DNA of 44,391 nucleotides from Sulfuricurvum sp. (lineage in GTDB: Bacteria > Campylobacterota > Campylobacteria > Campylobacterales > Sulfurimonadaceae): contig JAGXFM010000003.1 in assembly GCA_024637215.1 (NCBI GenBank), forward strand, positions 1 through 44,391, read 5' to 3'. The position numbers and the translations under genes were made by a program. The notes below the pieces were generated by a model. The model saw nothing but the letters and a program-made list of their open reading frames with translations. It had not been told where the DNA came from and did no database searches. Shown in pieces: positions 14,945 to 23,474 of the stretch (positions are counted from its first letter, which is position 1; each line of letters begins with the position of its first letter).

Positions 14945-16264
14945 ATGAAATATCAATTAATTATCGTTTCATTTGCCCTTTCGGCTTTGTTGTATGCCGA
15001 TCAAAAACCGATCAACTCGACAATTACTGAGGTATACGGTCATTACGGTTCAGGGTGGGTGCAGACTAAACAGATCGATAAAAACACTATCAGTGTCTAT
15101 ACACCAAATTCGGGTGCAGTAACACATGTGCGCAGAGATATGGAGCGGATCTGTCTAGCAATGGGCGGGAATGTCTATTTGCCGATCGTCGATTCGTTTG
15201 GAGACACGGTTACAATTGCCGGATTCGATGCTCAAGCAATTGAATCGCTTACACCGCAGCAGCGTCTTCGCTATATAGAGTTTTCTTCGGAAAATAAAAG
15301 TAACTATATCATCAGTCGTGACGATATTGAAAAGCTCTATACAAAAGCCAGAGAGAAGAAAGCATTTTTAGGAAGTGATGATTATTTCATGATCACGCCG
15401 CGTTACGACACTGTTTGCAAAGAGGTAACGACCAATCAGCCGATTTATACTACCAAGTCAGTGAATCCGAATACGTTTGAAGTCAAATTTGATGAGACCA
15501 AAGCATCACCTATGGCACAAAAGAACACATCAGTTACTATTGATGAGTACATGAGCGAATACGTCAAAGAGAAAAAGGAGGGGAAATTACTGCTGAATCT
15601 CTTATCTGGAAGTAAATATCCTCAAATGGTTCAATCATACTGTGATACGGCTGGTGGAACATTGCACGTTAACGGTACACAATACCGCTCACCGGTTAAA
15701 CTCTCTACCGGATATGAGAGTGTTGCATGTCTTGATATAGCTGAACCGTTTATGCTTGAACCGTTTGGAGGAAAAGGGTATTTAATTACAAAAAACAAAC
15801 TTACGTCCATCACCAAAGGCCAGGCAATGCTCGAAGCCAATGACCCATTTGCTGGTATCGCCGTATCAGCTGCAACAATGCCGCTAAGTTCGCAAAGTGA
15901 AACTAATCTCGGGAATATCAAAGCAGTTGCAACGGTTTATGAAGATACCGGTAGCTATAAACTCGTTAATGTTCAAGAGATTGGCGGGAATAGAACCTAT
16001 AAAAATTACCGTGTTATTTCGGGCAAAGCGGTTGATATCACTGACAATAAGTTTGTAAATGCAAATCTCAAACTTCCTCAATCGATTCTAAATGCTAAAG
16101 GCTCACTGGTTCAACAATGCAGCCAATACGGTGCGGGGAAAGTTTCGATTGATGGTTATACAGCTACATGTAGTAGACAATCATATGGGAATCAATGTAG
16201 TGTTAATCTGATTTATATGCGTAACGATCAGTTTTCCGGACGGGAAGCGGTTGGGTGTAAATAA
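14945..16264 (+). CDS. Secreted cysteine-containing protein, 439 residues
   Basis: A signal peptide is clear (MKYQLIIVSFALSALLYA, cut near residue 19). The mature protein has eight cysteines, four of them in the last 65 residues, suggesting disulfides in the periplasm or outside the cell. It is rich in Thr, Ser, Asn and Tyr, with a strand-like pattern. I do not recognise the family. The gene is controlled from the XRE-flanked promoter and follows the small membrane-protein cluster. It could be an adhesin, a surface component, or a structural or export-related protein of the element; none is shown. Confidence 0.7.
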   Translation: MKYQLIIVSFALSALLYADQKPINSTITEVYGHYGSGWVQTKQIDKNTISVYTPNSGAVTHVRRDMERICLAMGGNVYLPIVDSFGDTVTIAGFDAQAIESLTPQQRLRYIEFSSENKSNYIISRDDIEKLYTKAREKKAFLGSDDYFMITPRYDTVCKEVTTNQPIYTTKSVNPNTFEVKFDETKASPMAQKNTSVTIDEYMSEYVKEKKEGKLLLNLLSGSKYPQMVQSYCDTAGGTLHVNGTQYRSPVKLSTGYESVACLDIAEPFMLEPFGGKGYLITKNKLTSITKGQAMLEANDPFAGIAVSAATMPLSSQSETNLGNIKAVATVYEDTGSYKLVNVQEIGGNRTYKNYRVISGKAVDITDNKFVNANLKLPQSILNAKGSLVQQCSQYGAGKVSIDGYTATCSRQSYGNQCSVNLIYMRNDQFSGREAVGCK

Positions 16265-16324
16265 TTTGCATGAAGATAAATTCAAGCACTCTTTACGCAT
16301 CGGCAGTATAGGGTACCGAATCAT

Positions 16325-16969
16325 CTATACGAATAGTTTCCCTTTTTGTAATACTAATACTAGCGTTTTTAGATTTTTGGATCTATAGGCATTAGCTATT
16401 TCCTCGATAAGATCAGTATTTAACAGATGAGTAATATCCAGACGAAGATCGTAAGTTATGTACTCTATCATAGATTTTTGTGTCAATGTCCCGATTCCAC
16501 GGTCATACCTTATTTTATCACACAAGGCTTTTTCCGGTGTCGCTATAAATCGACCCCCTTCGATATCGTCATACAGCCAGTCAACACCTAAGGAATAGGC
16601 TTTTATTGGTACTTCTTTATAGCTGAATCTTCCAATAGGTGTTTCAAAAAGTTTTTCATTTTTGCTAGTAGCCGACGTAATCTCACAAACTCTCTCAGGA
16701 ATCATCCCATAATGGCTTAATGCATAATCGAAGGAGACATAGGATGGTGCGTATAGTGAATTTGCGACGCTGATCAGATCAATTGGTTTTGTGTGGTAAG
16801 GTTTAGAAAAAGTGTAAAAACCTTTTTTCAACCGTATAAGTTCACCGCTTTTTACCAGATTCGAAATTTTGTCATTGACATTACTGAATAACTTTTCCAG
16901 TAAGGCAGAGATCATCTCATGAGAAAATACGGATGATGGCAAGGCATTTCTTAGTTCAATTGTTTTCAT
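16325..16969 (-). CDS. AbiEi-type antitoxin/transcriptional regulator (orphan)
   Basis: A 214-residue protein with an N-terminal winged helix (NVNDKISNLVKSGELIRLKKGFYTF, about residues 31-55). A conserved region typical of AbiEi follows: YAPSYVSFDYALSHYGMIPERV, then FIATPEKALCDKI. AbiEi proteins are the repressor and antitoxin of type IV toxin-antitoxin pairs with the nucleotidyltransferase toxin AbiEii. No AbiEii gene follows: only 60 bases separate its stop from the convergent secreted-protein gene. So it is either an orphan antitoxin, a stand-alone regulator, or the toxin has been lost. An inverted repeat just upstream resembles its operator. Confidence 0.75.
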   Translation of the reverse strand: MKTIELRNALPSSVFSHEMISALLEKLFSNVNDKISNLVKSGELIRLKKGFYTFSKPYHTKPIDLISVANSLYAPSYVSFDYALSHYGMIPERVCEITSATSKNEKLFETPIGRFSYKEVPIKAYSLGVDWLYDDIEGGRFIATPEKALCDKIRYDRGIGTLTQKSMIEYITYDLRLDITHLLNTDLIEEIANAYRSKNLKTLVLVLQKGKLFV

Positions 16970-16979
16970 AGAATAATCA

Positions 16980-17026
16980 TATCAATAAAATCAATTATTT
17001 TATATAGATAATCCAATTTATTGATA
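16980..17026. promoter_or_regulatory. Inverted repeat upstream of the AbiEi-type gene
   Basis: TATCAATAAA (16980-16989) and its exact reverse complement TTTATTGATA (17017-17026) lie just upstream of the ATG, 37 bases apart start to start. AbiEi family antitoxins are known to autoregulate through inverted repeats in their promoter, so this is a good operator candidate. Confidence 0.6.
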
Positions 17027-17070
17027 CTATGCATATTTAATAATGTATTTTTTTTACAGTATAAATATGT

Positions 17071-18383
17071 TCACTCGTATTTTCTAGCTTTCAACTCATC
17101 TAAAAAATCTGCCCACCATTGCAATAGTTCCCTCATTTGCTCTGTGTAATCAGCCATGTGTGCATAAGCTCGAACAACTTGACTACCTTCTTGATGATCT
17201 AGAACTCTCTCTAATGCTTCAAATACTGCCCCATGGTCTTTATGATGAGTTCGTGCCAAACTTGCATAAGTCCCTCGAAAACTATGCAATGTCTGTTTTC
17301 GTCCACTCTCTTCATCAGTAAATCCCATTTTTCGTAATGCTTTATTACCGCTCTCTTTATTGACATGATATCGGCTGTCTTTGATGCCGTGAAACACCCA
17401 TTCACCCCAACCGGTCATTTCTTTGGTTTCTTTGAGTATTTCGATAGCTTGCCGAGACAACGGTAAAACAAAATCAGGCAAATTTTTATCTTTGACTTTC
17501 ATCTCAGAACGCTTGATAATAATTACGCCTTTTTTGAAATGTATGTTATTCCATTTCAATGTCGCTAAATTACCGATTCTTAGCATTGTCAAAGCAGTAA
17601 GTCTTAATACATTGCGCACTATGACACCACCTTCACCTTTATAACTATCCATCGCTCTGAGCATTTCACCCAAGACTTTTTCATCGGTAATTTTTGGACG
17701 ATGCTTCACTTCATGCTTTTTAAAAGCATCGGTACTTATTCTATCCGGAGTATTGATTTCGGTATGACCGTGATTGATCGCATATCGCCATAAGCGTTTA
17801 CAGTCGATAAAGCGACGATTTGCAACAACCGGCGCCATCTTCTCTTTTTCCAATAAAACTTTCAATAGTTCAGGGTGAGTTATGTCTTTGATATGTTTTG
17901 ATGGACAATATGTTTATGTTTATCGTAAGTACAAAAAAATGGAAATATATCATTCTCAAATGAAGATAGTCGTTTTTTATGAGTGCTTTCAGCATCACTA
18001 AGGCTATTCAGCCATCCATAGGCGACTTTATGAAATTGCCCCTCTAACAGAGCTTGATTCTCTGCCTCTTTTTCGGCAATAATCTCTTTTACTTTTTTAC
18101 GCTCATCGATCGGATCAATACCATCAAATGACTTACTTCTATATTCATCACGAATCGCTCGTGCTTTAGCAAGGGTAACCGTTGGATAGGTTCCAAGAGT
18201 AGTCTTTTTAGCTTTACCATTAATGGTGTAGCGAATTTCCCAAATTTTTCGACCATCTAATTTAATAAGCAGTTGCAAACCATTGCCATCTGATATCGTA
18301 TAGTCCTTATTTTCATCAATCTTAGGTTTTAATTTTTTGATATCGGTATCTGTAAGTGGTGTCACTTTCTTATTTGCCATCAT
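17071..18383 (-). pseudogene. int: P4-type tyrosine integrase broken by a frameshift
   Basis: Two adjacent frames make up one integrase. The first (18383 down to 17880) carries the DUF4102-like N-terminal arm-binding domain (LTDTDIKKLKPKIDENKDYTISDGNGL, RYTINGKAKKTTLGTYP). The second (17865 and upstream, to 17071) carries the catalytic domain: LRIGNLATLKW arginine, HSFRGTYAS box, VLDHQEG and a tyrosine in VRAYAHM. Restoring one A to the A4 run (TTTT at 17896-17899 on the plus strand) would join them through HQKHIKDITHPELL, the usual P4-integrase sequence. The break is thus a one-base deletion, either real or a sequencing error. The gene starts about 210 bases from the 3' end of tRNA-Leu and reads away from it, the classic position for an integrase of an element inserted in a tRNA gene. 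Confidence 0.85.
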
Positions 18384-18395
18384 GTACCCCTGCTA

Positions 18396-18476
18396 AATGT
18401 ACTTAATTTAAAACATATTAAACAGTAGATTAGCACAATGTACTTCGATTGTAAAGTACATTAAAAAGTACATTAA
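18396..18476. repeat. Four AATGTACTT repeats between integrase and tRNA
   Basis: AATGTACTT lies at 18396-18404 and 18437-18445; its complement AAGTACATT lies at 18454-18462 and 18466-18474, the last two each followed by AA. Position between the integrase start and the tRNA attachment site fits arm-type sites for the integrase or its excisionase, or an autoregulatory operator array. Several TTTGGAT motifs follow nearer the tRNA (18480, 18486, 18563, 18573). Confidence 0.6.
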
Positions 18477-18596
18477 GAGTTTGGATTTGGATGGATTGGC
18501 TCGGATTGATTTGGACGTGAAAAATAGGCAAAGTGGCTAAACAAGGGGTTTGTATGGGATTTTTTGGATGATTTTGGATTAATTCAGATAAGGGGG

Positions 18597-18680
18597 TGGT
18601 ACCAGTGGGCGGACTCGAACCGCCACGCATCGCTGCACCGGATTTTGAATCCGGCGTGTCTACCATTTCACCACACTGGC
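18597..18680 (-). tRNA. tRNA-Leu (anticodon CAA)
   Basis: On the minus strand the acceptor arm GCCAGTG pairs with CACTGGT, followed by discriminator A and an encoded CCA. The anticodon stem CCGGA/TCCGG holds the loop TTCAAAA, anticodon CAA, for UUG codons. The T arm contains GGTTCGAGTCC, and a long variable arm is present as expected for leucine. The 84-base gene is intact, so the element's insertion has preserved it. It forms the boundary between accessory and core DNA. Confidence 0.95.
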
Positions 18681-18778
18681 ATGTGTTTGAAGAGGTGGAA
18701 TTATAGACCTGCTTTGCTTAAAAAGATGTAAAAGTGCATTGGCTAATATAGAAGTTACTTTTGCCGATATATAAGGTA

Positions 18779-18794
18779 TGGAACTTTTATTGCT
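18779..18794 (+). promoter_or_regulatory. Sigma-54 promoter of flgL
   Basis: TGGAAC, five bases, TTGCT: one mismatch to the consensus TGGCAC-N5-TTGCW, with GG and GC exactly ten bases apart (18780-18781 and 18792-18793). It lies 35 bases before the flgL ATG. RpoN control of hook and filament genes is well established in Campylobacter and Helicobacter. Confidence 0.75.
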
Positions 18795-18828
18795 TAAGGC
18801 TCTATAAGATTGTGCAAAAGGATTTGGC

Positions 18829-20937
18829 ATGAGGATTACTTCATCATCTTACTATAACAATATTTACGGTGAGAACAATAAAATAAATAATCAATTATTT
18901 GATGTCAATAAACAAATTTCATCCGGTCTAAAAATTCAATACGCGCATGAAGATCCGAACATCTTTATCGACACGCTCCGTTTGGATAATGAGATTACAA
19001 CACTCAACCAAGTAAAAAGCAGTGCGCAAAGCGCCTACAAGCTTTCCACACAAACCGATACCTCAATGGGTGAAATCGTTAAAACCATCGAATCGATGAA
19101 AGTCAAACTCATCAATGCCTCCAATGGGATTCACTCCGATACGAGTATGCAGGCGATTGCGAAAGAGTTGCGCGGTCTTCAAAATCACCTCATGACGTTG
19201 GCAAACTCTTCTATTAACGGGCAGTATCTTTTTTCAGGAACCGCCACTTCCGTCAAACCGATTGCCGCAGACGGTTCTTATCAAGGAAACGACAACGATC
19301 TAGAAGCGTTTTTAGGTTCAGGAATCAAACAAAAATACAACATCAGCGGTACTCAGCTTTTCTTAGGTGATGAAAGCACCACCAAGCGATCCGTCAGCAC
19401 TAACGTATCCCATATGAGTTTGACCGATTTATACCCTGATATTATGCAAGACACCACGCTCCCTCGCAGTACTGCGCAACAGACCTATATTAGCGGCAAC
19501 AGCACCCTTCGTGACCTTATGGGTGATACGGACGTTGATCCTACCAGCGCTTACGCTCCTCACTTTTACATCCAAGGGACGAAAAACGACGGAACCACGT
19601 TCAAACAGCATATTGATACTTTGACGATGGGAGATACGGTCGATGATCTACTCAATACCATTAAAAATGCCTACGGTGCCGATCAAGTCGATGTGACGAT
19701 AAATTCGAACGGTCAGATCGAAATCACCGATAAGATTGCAGGTTCCAGTAAACTTGATTTTCATATGGTTGGGGCGGTTGACTTTGATGACTTAAATGCA
19801 GGAGATGCCGCAGATATTTCCGATGCGGCACTCTATGCGGCTACGTTGGGAGAGATTGATAACCTCCAAGCGGGAAGCACCAATTTTGCATCCGCCGCAC
19901 TGACAACACCGGGACTCTTAATTAAAGAATTTACCAAAAGCGGACTAAGCACTCCGACCGGTACTCCGAATACGATTGAAGGGATCAATTACGACCGTAC
20001 CAATTTTACAAAAGAGGGTGCAAAACTCGTCTCGAATGTAGCGCAACTGGTGCAATCGGATAATTCCACCGCAACGGCCGCGACTAAATTAATCGACGTA
20101 ACCGGAAACGGTACGTTGGTAGGGACAACCCTCAATCTACAAGGAACCAATATCTACGGTTTCAATTACGATATACAAATCAACCTTGCGGCGGCCTCCT
20201 CCGTGAGCGGTACGGTCAACGGTTTACCGATTACTCCGTTTAATATCTATAATGCCGATGCGACACGAACCGTTGCGGGGGCAGATCAAGTAACGTATCA
20301 ACAGATGCTTGACGTCGTTAACATGACAATGAGCGGTTCGCTTCCGACCGCTAATACCGCGGTCCAATACGATGCCGCGAGTAGCGCTGCGAATACGCTT
20401 TCCACTACCAAGCTTAATTACGCAGGGGAGATGGTTTTTGAGGATAAAATCAATCCTGTCACTCCCGCGTCTATCTCACTGTATGATTCAAGTTCATTGG
20501 ATTATTCGGTAACTACGGGTGCGGCACTAACCTTTAACGCCAACAGCGCCCTAACGCTTCGAGATCCGAAAACTGACTTTTTTGCCCAAATCGAAGAGAT
20601 GATACAGTCGGTCGAACAGTCTAAAACCCGTGCTGACGGTTCAGATTCTTCCGACCCACGCAATATCGGGATACAAAATTCAATTAAAATGATGGATGAT
20701 ATGAGCGATCATGTCAGCCGTTTGCAAACCGAAGCAGGATCGTATTCTCAAGTTTTACAAGCATCTGCCGACCGAACCAGCCTTCTTATCGTCAGTACCA
20801 AAACCCTCCAATCGGATGTTATCGACACCGATATTGCCGAATCGCAACTAAAATTACAACAGCTCACGCTCAATTACCAAGCGATGCTCTCCACCATCAG
20901 CAAAGTTTCACAACTTTCACTCGTTAATTATTTATAG
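18829..20937 (+). CDS. flgL: Flagellar hook-filament junction protein FlgL
   Basis: A 702-residue flagellin-family protein. The N-terminus (MRITSSSYYNNI...QISSGLKIQYAHEDP) and the C-terminus (DTDIAESQLKLQQLTLNYQAMLSTISKVSQLSLVNYL) match the coiled-coil ends that build the filament core in FlgL. The long middle (about 170-590) is a variable, Thr- and Ala-rich surface region, making it over twice the size of enterobacterial FlgL, as usual in Campylobacterota. The protein joins the hook to the filament outside the cell after type III export. AAAGGA lies upstream of the ATG, and a sigma-54 promoter and a terminator flank the gene, so it is likely monocistronic. Confidence 0.9.
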   Translation: MRITSSSYYNNIYGENNKINNQLFDVNKQISSGLKIQYAHEDPNIFIDTLRLDNEITTLNQVKSSAQSAYKLSTQTDTSMGEIVKTIESMKVKLINASNGIHSDTSMQAIAKELRGLQNHLMTLANSSINGQYLFSGTATSVKPIAADGSYQGNDNDLEAFLGSGIKQKYNISGTQLFLGDESTTKRSVSTNVSHMSLTDLYPDIMQDTTLPRSTAQQTYISGNSTLRDLMGDTDVDPTSAYAPHFYIQGTKNDGTTFKQHIDTLTMGDTVDDLLNTIKNAYGADQVDVTINSNGQIEITDKIAGSSKLDFHMVGAVDFDDLNAGDAADISDAALYAATLGEIDNLQAGSTNFASAALTTPGLLIKEFTKSGLSTPTGTPNTIEGINYDRTNFTKEGAKLVSNVAQLVQSDNSTATAATKLIDVTGNGTLVGTTLNLQGTNIYGFNYDIQINLAAASSVSGTVNGLPITPFNIYNADATRTVAGADQVTYQQMLDVVNMTMSGSLPTANTAVQYDAASSAANTLSTTKLNYAGEMVFEDKINPVTPASISLYDSSSLDYSVTTGAALTFNANSALTLRDPKTDFFAQIEEMIQSVEQSKTRADGSDSSDPRNIGIQNSIKMMDDMSDHVSRLQTEAGSYSQVLQASADRTSLLIVSTKTLQSDVIDTDIAESQLKLQQLTLNYQAMLSTISKVSQLSLVNYL

Positions 20938-20948
20938 CACATTGCAAT

Positions 20949-20973
20949 AAAAGGGGGTTCTATCCCCTTTTTT
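20949..20973 (+). terminator. Rho-independent terminator after flgL
   Basis: AAAAGGGG pairs with CCCCTTTT across a short loop, ending in a run of six T. It is directly downstream of the flgL stop. The T-run also forms the upstream part of the ftsK promoter. Confidence 0.8.
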
Positions 20974-20981
20974 GCTATAAT
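20968..20981 (+). promoter_or_regulatory. Promoter of ftsK
   Basis: TTTTTTGC followed by TATAAT (20976-20981), the standard Campylobacterota promoter form. It overlaps the flgL terminator tail and lies 38 bases before the proposed ftsK start. Confidence 0.6.
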
Positions 20982-21018
20982 CAATCTACTTTTTATACTG
21001 AATTTCTAAGGATCTCCC

Positions 21019-23253
21019 ATTTTACGCGATACACTATTTATTGCCGGTTTCGGTATTTTATTTTATTTAGGGATTGCCACAATTATCGGTGATGCATCAA
21101 TTATCGGTGCATACGGAGCCTCTTTTGCCCAAACGAATGTTTATATTTTCGGCTACGTTGCCTATATTTATCTTCTCCTTTTAATGGTTCCTCTGCTGTA
21201 CTGGTATAAATACGACGGAGAAATGCATCGACGTCTTGAGATGGGAGGCGTGTTTGCTTTATTGTTTATTGCCCTCCTATTTTTTCAGGCGATGGTCGTA
21301 GAGGGGATCTATCGAGGTTCATTATTCGGAAGCATTGTCGATTTTCTAGGAATCTACATCGGAACATTCGGTCTATGGATCGTGTGGCTTATGATGGCGA
21401 CGGTCTCCATCGTTTTGGTTATGGAGCAAAGTTTATCCGAACTGGCTCAGCCGTTGAAAGAGTTTATGGATAAACCCCTAACCACTGCGCGCCCGACTCC
21501 GACTTCAACCTTTCACGAACCGCTCGCAACTGAGACCTTTCCCCATGAAGAGAGACACGAAAAAACCTATCCTTTGATTCAGAAGGAGAGTATCCCTCTC
21601 ACGAGCGATAAAGTACAAACCTCTTTGTTTGAGACAGAACCGGTGCAAGAACCCGTTTCCGAACCGCTCGCTATTTCCTCGAGTGAAACGCCTAGTCTTA
21701 CCAATGAGAAAGAATCAACCATTCTCAGTATGGCCAAAAAGGTCAAAGAGTCGAAACAACATGCCCTTGTTGTGGATGAACTCGAAGAGAATAAAATGCT
21801 TTTAGATCAAATCGATAAAGGGGTCAGTGAAAAACCGAAAAATTTCAAACTCCCTTTGGTTGAATTTTTTCAAATGCCTCCCAAAAAGCAAACCCTAGTG
21901 GATGAAGCGGAGCTCGATGACAAAATCCGCGATTTGATCGAAAAACTCAAACATTTTAATATCGAAGGAGACGTGGTACGCACCTATGCCGGCCCTGTCG
22001 TCTCGACGTTTGAGTTCAAACCTGCCGCCAACATCAAAGTCTCTAAAATTTTGGGGCTTCAAGATGATTTAGCCATGGCACTAAAAGCCCAAACGATCCG
22101 TATCCAAGCTCCGATCCCCGGTAAAGATGTCGTCGGTATCGAGATACCCAATAAATCCGTTGAAACAATCTATCTTCGTGAAATGCTGGAGAGCAAACTC
22201 TTTCAAGAAGCGGCCTCGCCTCTTACCCTGATTTTAGGCAAAGACATTGTCGGTAAGCCGTTTATCACCGATCTTAAAAAACTCCCCCATCTTCTGATTG
22301 CGGGAACGACGGGAAGCGGCAAGAGTGTCGGTATCAATTCTATGATTTTGAGCCTCTTGTACAAAAACTCGCCCGATCAGCTCAAACTCTTGATGATCGA
22401 TCCGAAAATGTTGGAGTTCTCTATCTACAATGATATTCCCCATCTGCTAACTCCCGTCATTACGAAACCCAAAGAGGCTATCTCGGCACTCAACAACATG
22501 GTCTATGAGATGGAACGACGCTATCAGTTGATGTCTGAAACCCGTACCAAAAATATCGAAAATTACAACGATAAAGCCAAAGTAGACAAACACGACCCAC
22601 TCCCCTATATCGTCGTGATTATCGATGAGCTAGCCGACTTGATGATGACGAGCGGCAAAGATGTCGAATATTCCATCGCACGGCTTGCTCAAATGGCACG
22701 TGCCAGCGGTATCCACCTGATCGTAGCGACCCAGCGCCCAAGTGTCGATGTCGTAACAGGACTTATCAAAGCCAACCTCCCCTCGCGCATCAGTTACAAA
22801 GTGGGACAAAAAATCGACAGTAAAATCATCCTTGACGGAATGGGTGCCGAATCGCTTCTCGGTCGAGGCGATATGCTCTTTACCCCACCGGGTATGAGTG
22901 GATTGGTACGGCTCCATGCACCGTGGAGTACCGAAGTGGAAATTGAAAAAGTAGTCGACTTCCTAAAAGCTCAACGTGAACCGGAATATGATCGCCGTTT
23001 TTTACGCGAAAAAGAGGATGTTGTCTCTTCCAATGGAAACAATGGTAATGACGAGGAGAGCGATGAGCTTTATGAAGAGGCTAAGAACATTATCCTTACC
23101 GAGCAAAAAACCTCTATCAGTTATTTACAACGACGTCTTCAAATCGGCTATAACCGTTCCGCACGTCTCATTGAGCAGCTTGAAAACAACGGTATCCTCT
23201 CTTCTCCCAACTCCAAAGGGAATCGCGACATAATCGTTAACGATCCTTTTTAA
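21019..23253 (+). CDS. ftsK: DNA translocase FtsK, probable ATT start
   Basis: FtsK pumps DNA at the septum and helps resolve chromosome dimers with a Xer recombinase. The first ATG in frame (21184) would cut off an N-terminal membrane region that is clearly conserved. Extending upstream gives a stop, then an ATT at 21019 preceded by AAGGA six bases away, and no ATG, GTG or TTG. From there the protein is 744 residues with four membrane helices (roughly 4-21, 45-68, 80-98, 115-137), a variable linker, then the motor: GTTGSGKSVGINSM, MIDPKMLEFSIY, VVIIDELADLMM, LIVATQRPSVDVVTG. The C-terminal winged-helix gamma domain (ISYLQRRLQIGYNRSARLIEQLE) is present. It is longer than the conventional start would suggest and matches normal FtsK architecture. 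Confidence 0.9.
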   Translation: MLRDTLFIAGFGILFYLGIATIIGDASIIGAYGASFAQTNVYIFGYVAYIYLLLLMVPLLYWYKYDGEMHRRLEMGGVFALLFIALLFFQAMVVEGIYRGSLFGSIVDFLGIYIGTFGLWIVWLMMATVSIVLVMEQSLSELAQPLKEFMDKPLTTARPTPTSTFHEPLATETFPHEERHEKTYPLIQKESIPLTSDKVQTSLFETEPVQEPVSEPLAISSSETPSLTNEKESTILSMAKKVKESKQHALVVDELEENKMLLDQIDKGVSEKPKNFKLPLVEFFQMPPKKQTLVDEAELDDKIRDLIEKLKHFNIEGDVVRTYAGPVVSTFEFKPAANIKVSKILGLQDDLAMALKAQTIRIQAPIPGKDVVGIEIPNKSVETIYLREMLESKLFQEAASPLTLILGKDIVGKPFITDLKKLPHLLIAGTTGSGKSVGINSMILSLLYKNSPDQLKLLMIDPKMLEFSIYNDIPHLLTPVITKPKEAISALNNMVYEMERRYQLMSETRTKNIENYNDKAKVDKHDPLPYIVVIIDELADLMMTSGKDVEYSIARLAQMARASGIHLIVATQRPSVDVVTGLIKANLPSRISYKVGQKIDSKIILDGMGAESLLGRGDMLFTPPGMSGLVRLHAPWSTEVEIEKVVDFLKAQREPEYDRRFLREKEDVVSSNGNNGNDEESDELYEEAKNIILTEQKTSISYLQRRLQIGYNRSARLIEQLENNGILSSPNSKGNRDIIVNDPF

Positions 23254-23274
23254 TTCTCCATCCGGAGAATCTCT
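23253..23274 (+). terminator. Terminator after ftsK
   Basis: ATTCTCC (23253-23259) pairs with GGAGAAT (23264-23270) around a four-base loop, followed by CTCTTTT. It begins at the last base of the ftsK stop codon. Confidence 0.6.
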
Positions 23275-23412
23275 TTTGCCCCTTTCTGTAACTTTTTCTC
23301 CTATCTCAAACTGTTTACTTTTCAATAATCATTTTAAAAAAAGTCATATATGTTACTTTATTTCACATATTAGACTTAATTTATTGAAAGTATTGTGTAG
23401 TTTTGTAACATA

Positions 23413-23444
23413 TTGACAAAACTGATTTTTTCTTCTGATATAAT
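23413..23444 (+). promoter_or_regulatory. Promoter of acnB
   Basis: TTGACA at 23413-23418 and an extended -10 TGATATAAT with TATAAT at 23439-23444; the 20-base spacer is long, so the extended -10 probably matters more. It is 30 bases before the acnB ATG. An imperfect dyad upstream (AGTCATATATG at 23342, CATATTAGACT at 23366) may be a regulator site. Confidence 0.55.
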
Positions 23445-23474
23445 CATTCAAAATTAACATGCACAGGAGTCACT

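Noticed and set aside
13163-16264. Filamentous phage (inovirus) genome
   Set aside because: Small membrane genes are suggestive, but no Zot/pI-type ATPase or typical coat protein was recognised.
18430-18666. 78-residue minus-strand open frame
   Set aside because: It runs through tRNA-Leu and the repeat region; not a protein gene.
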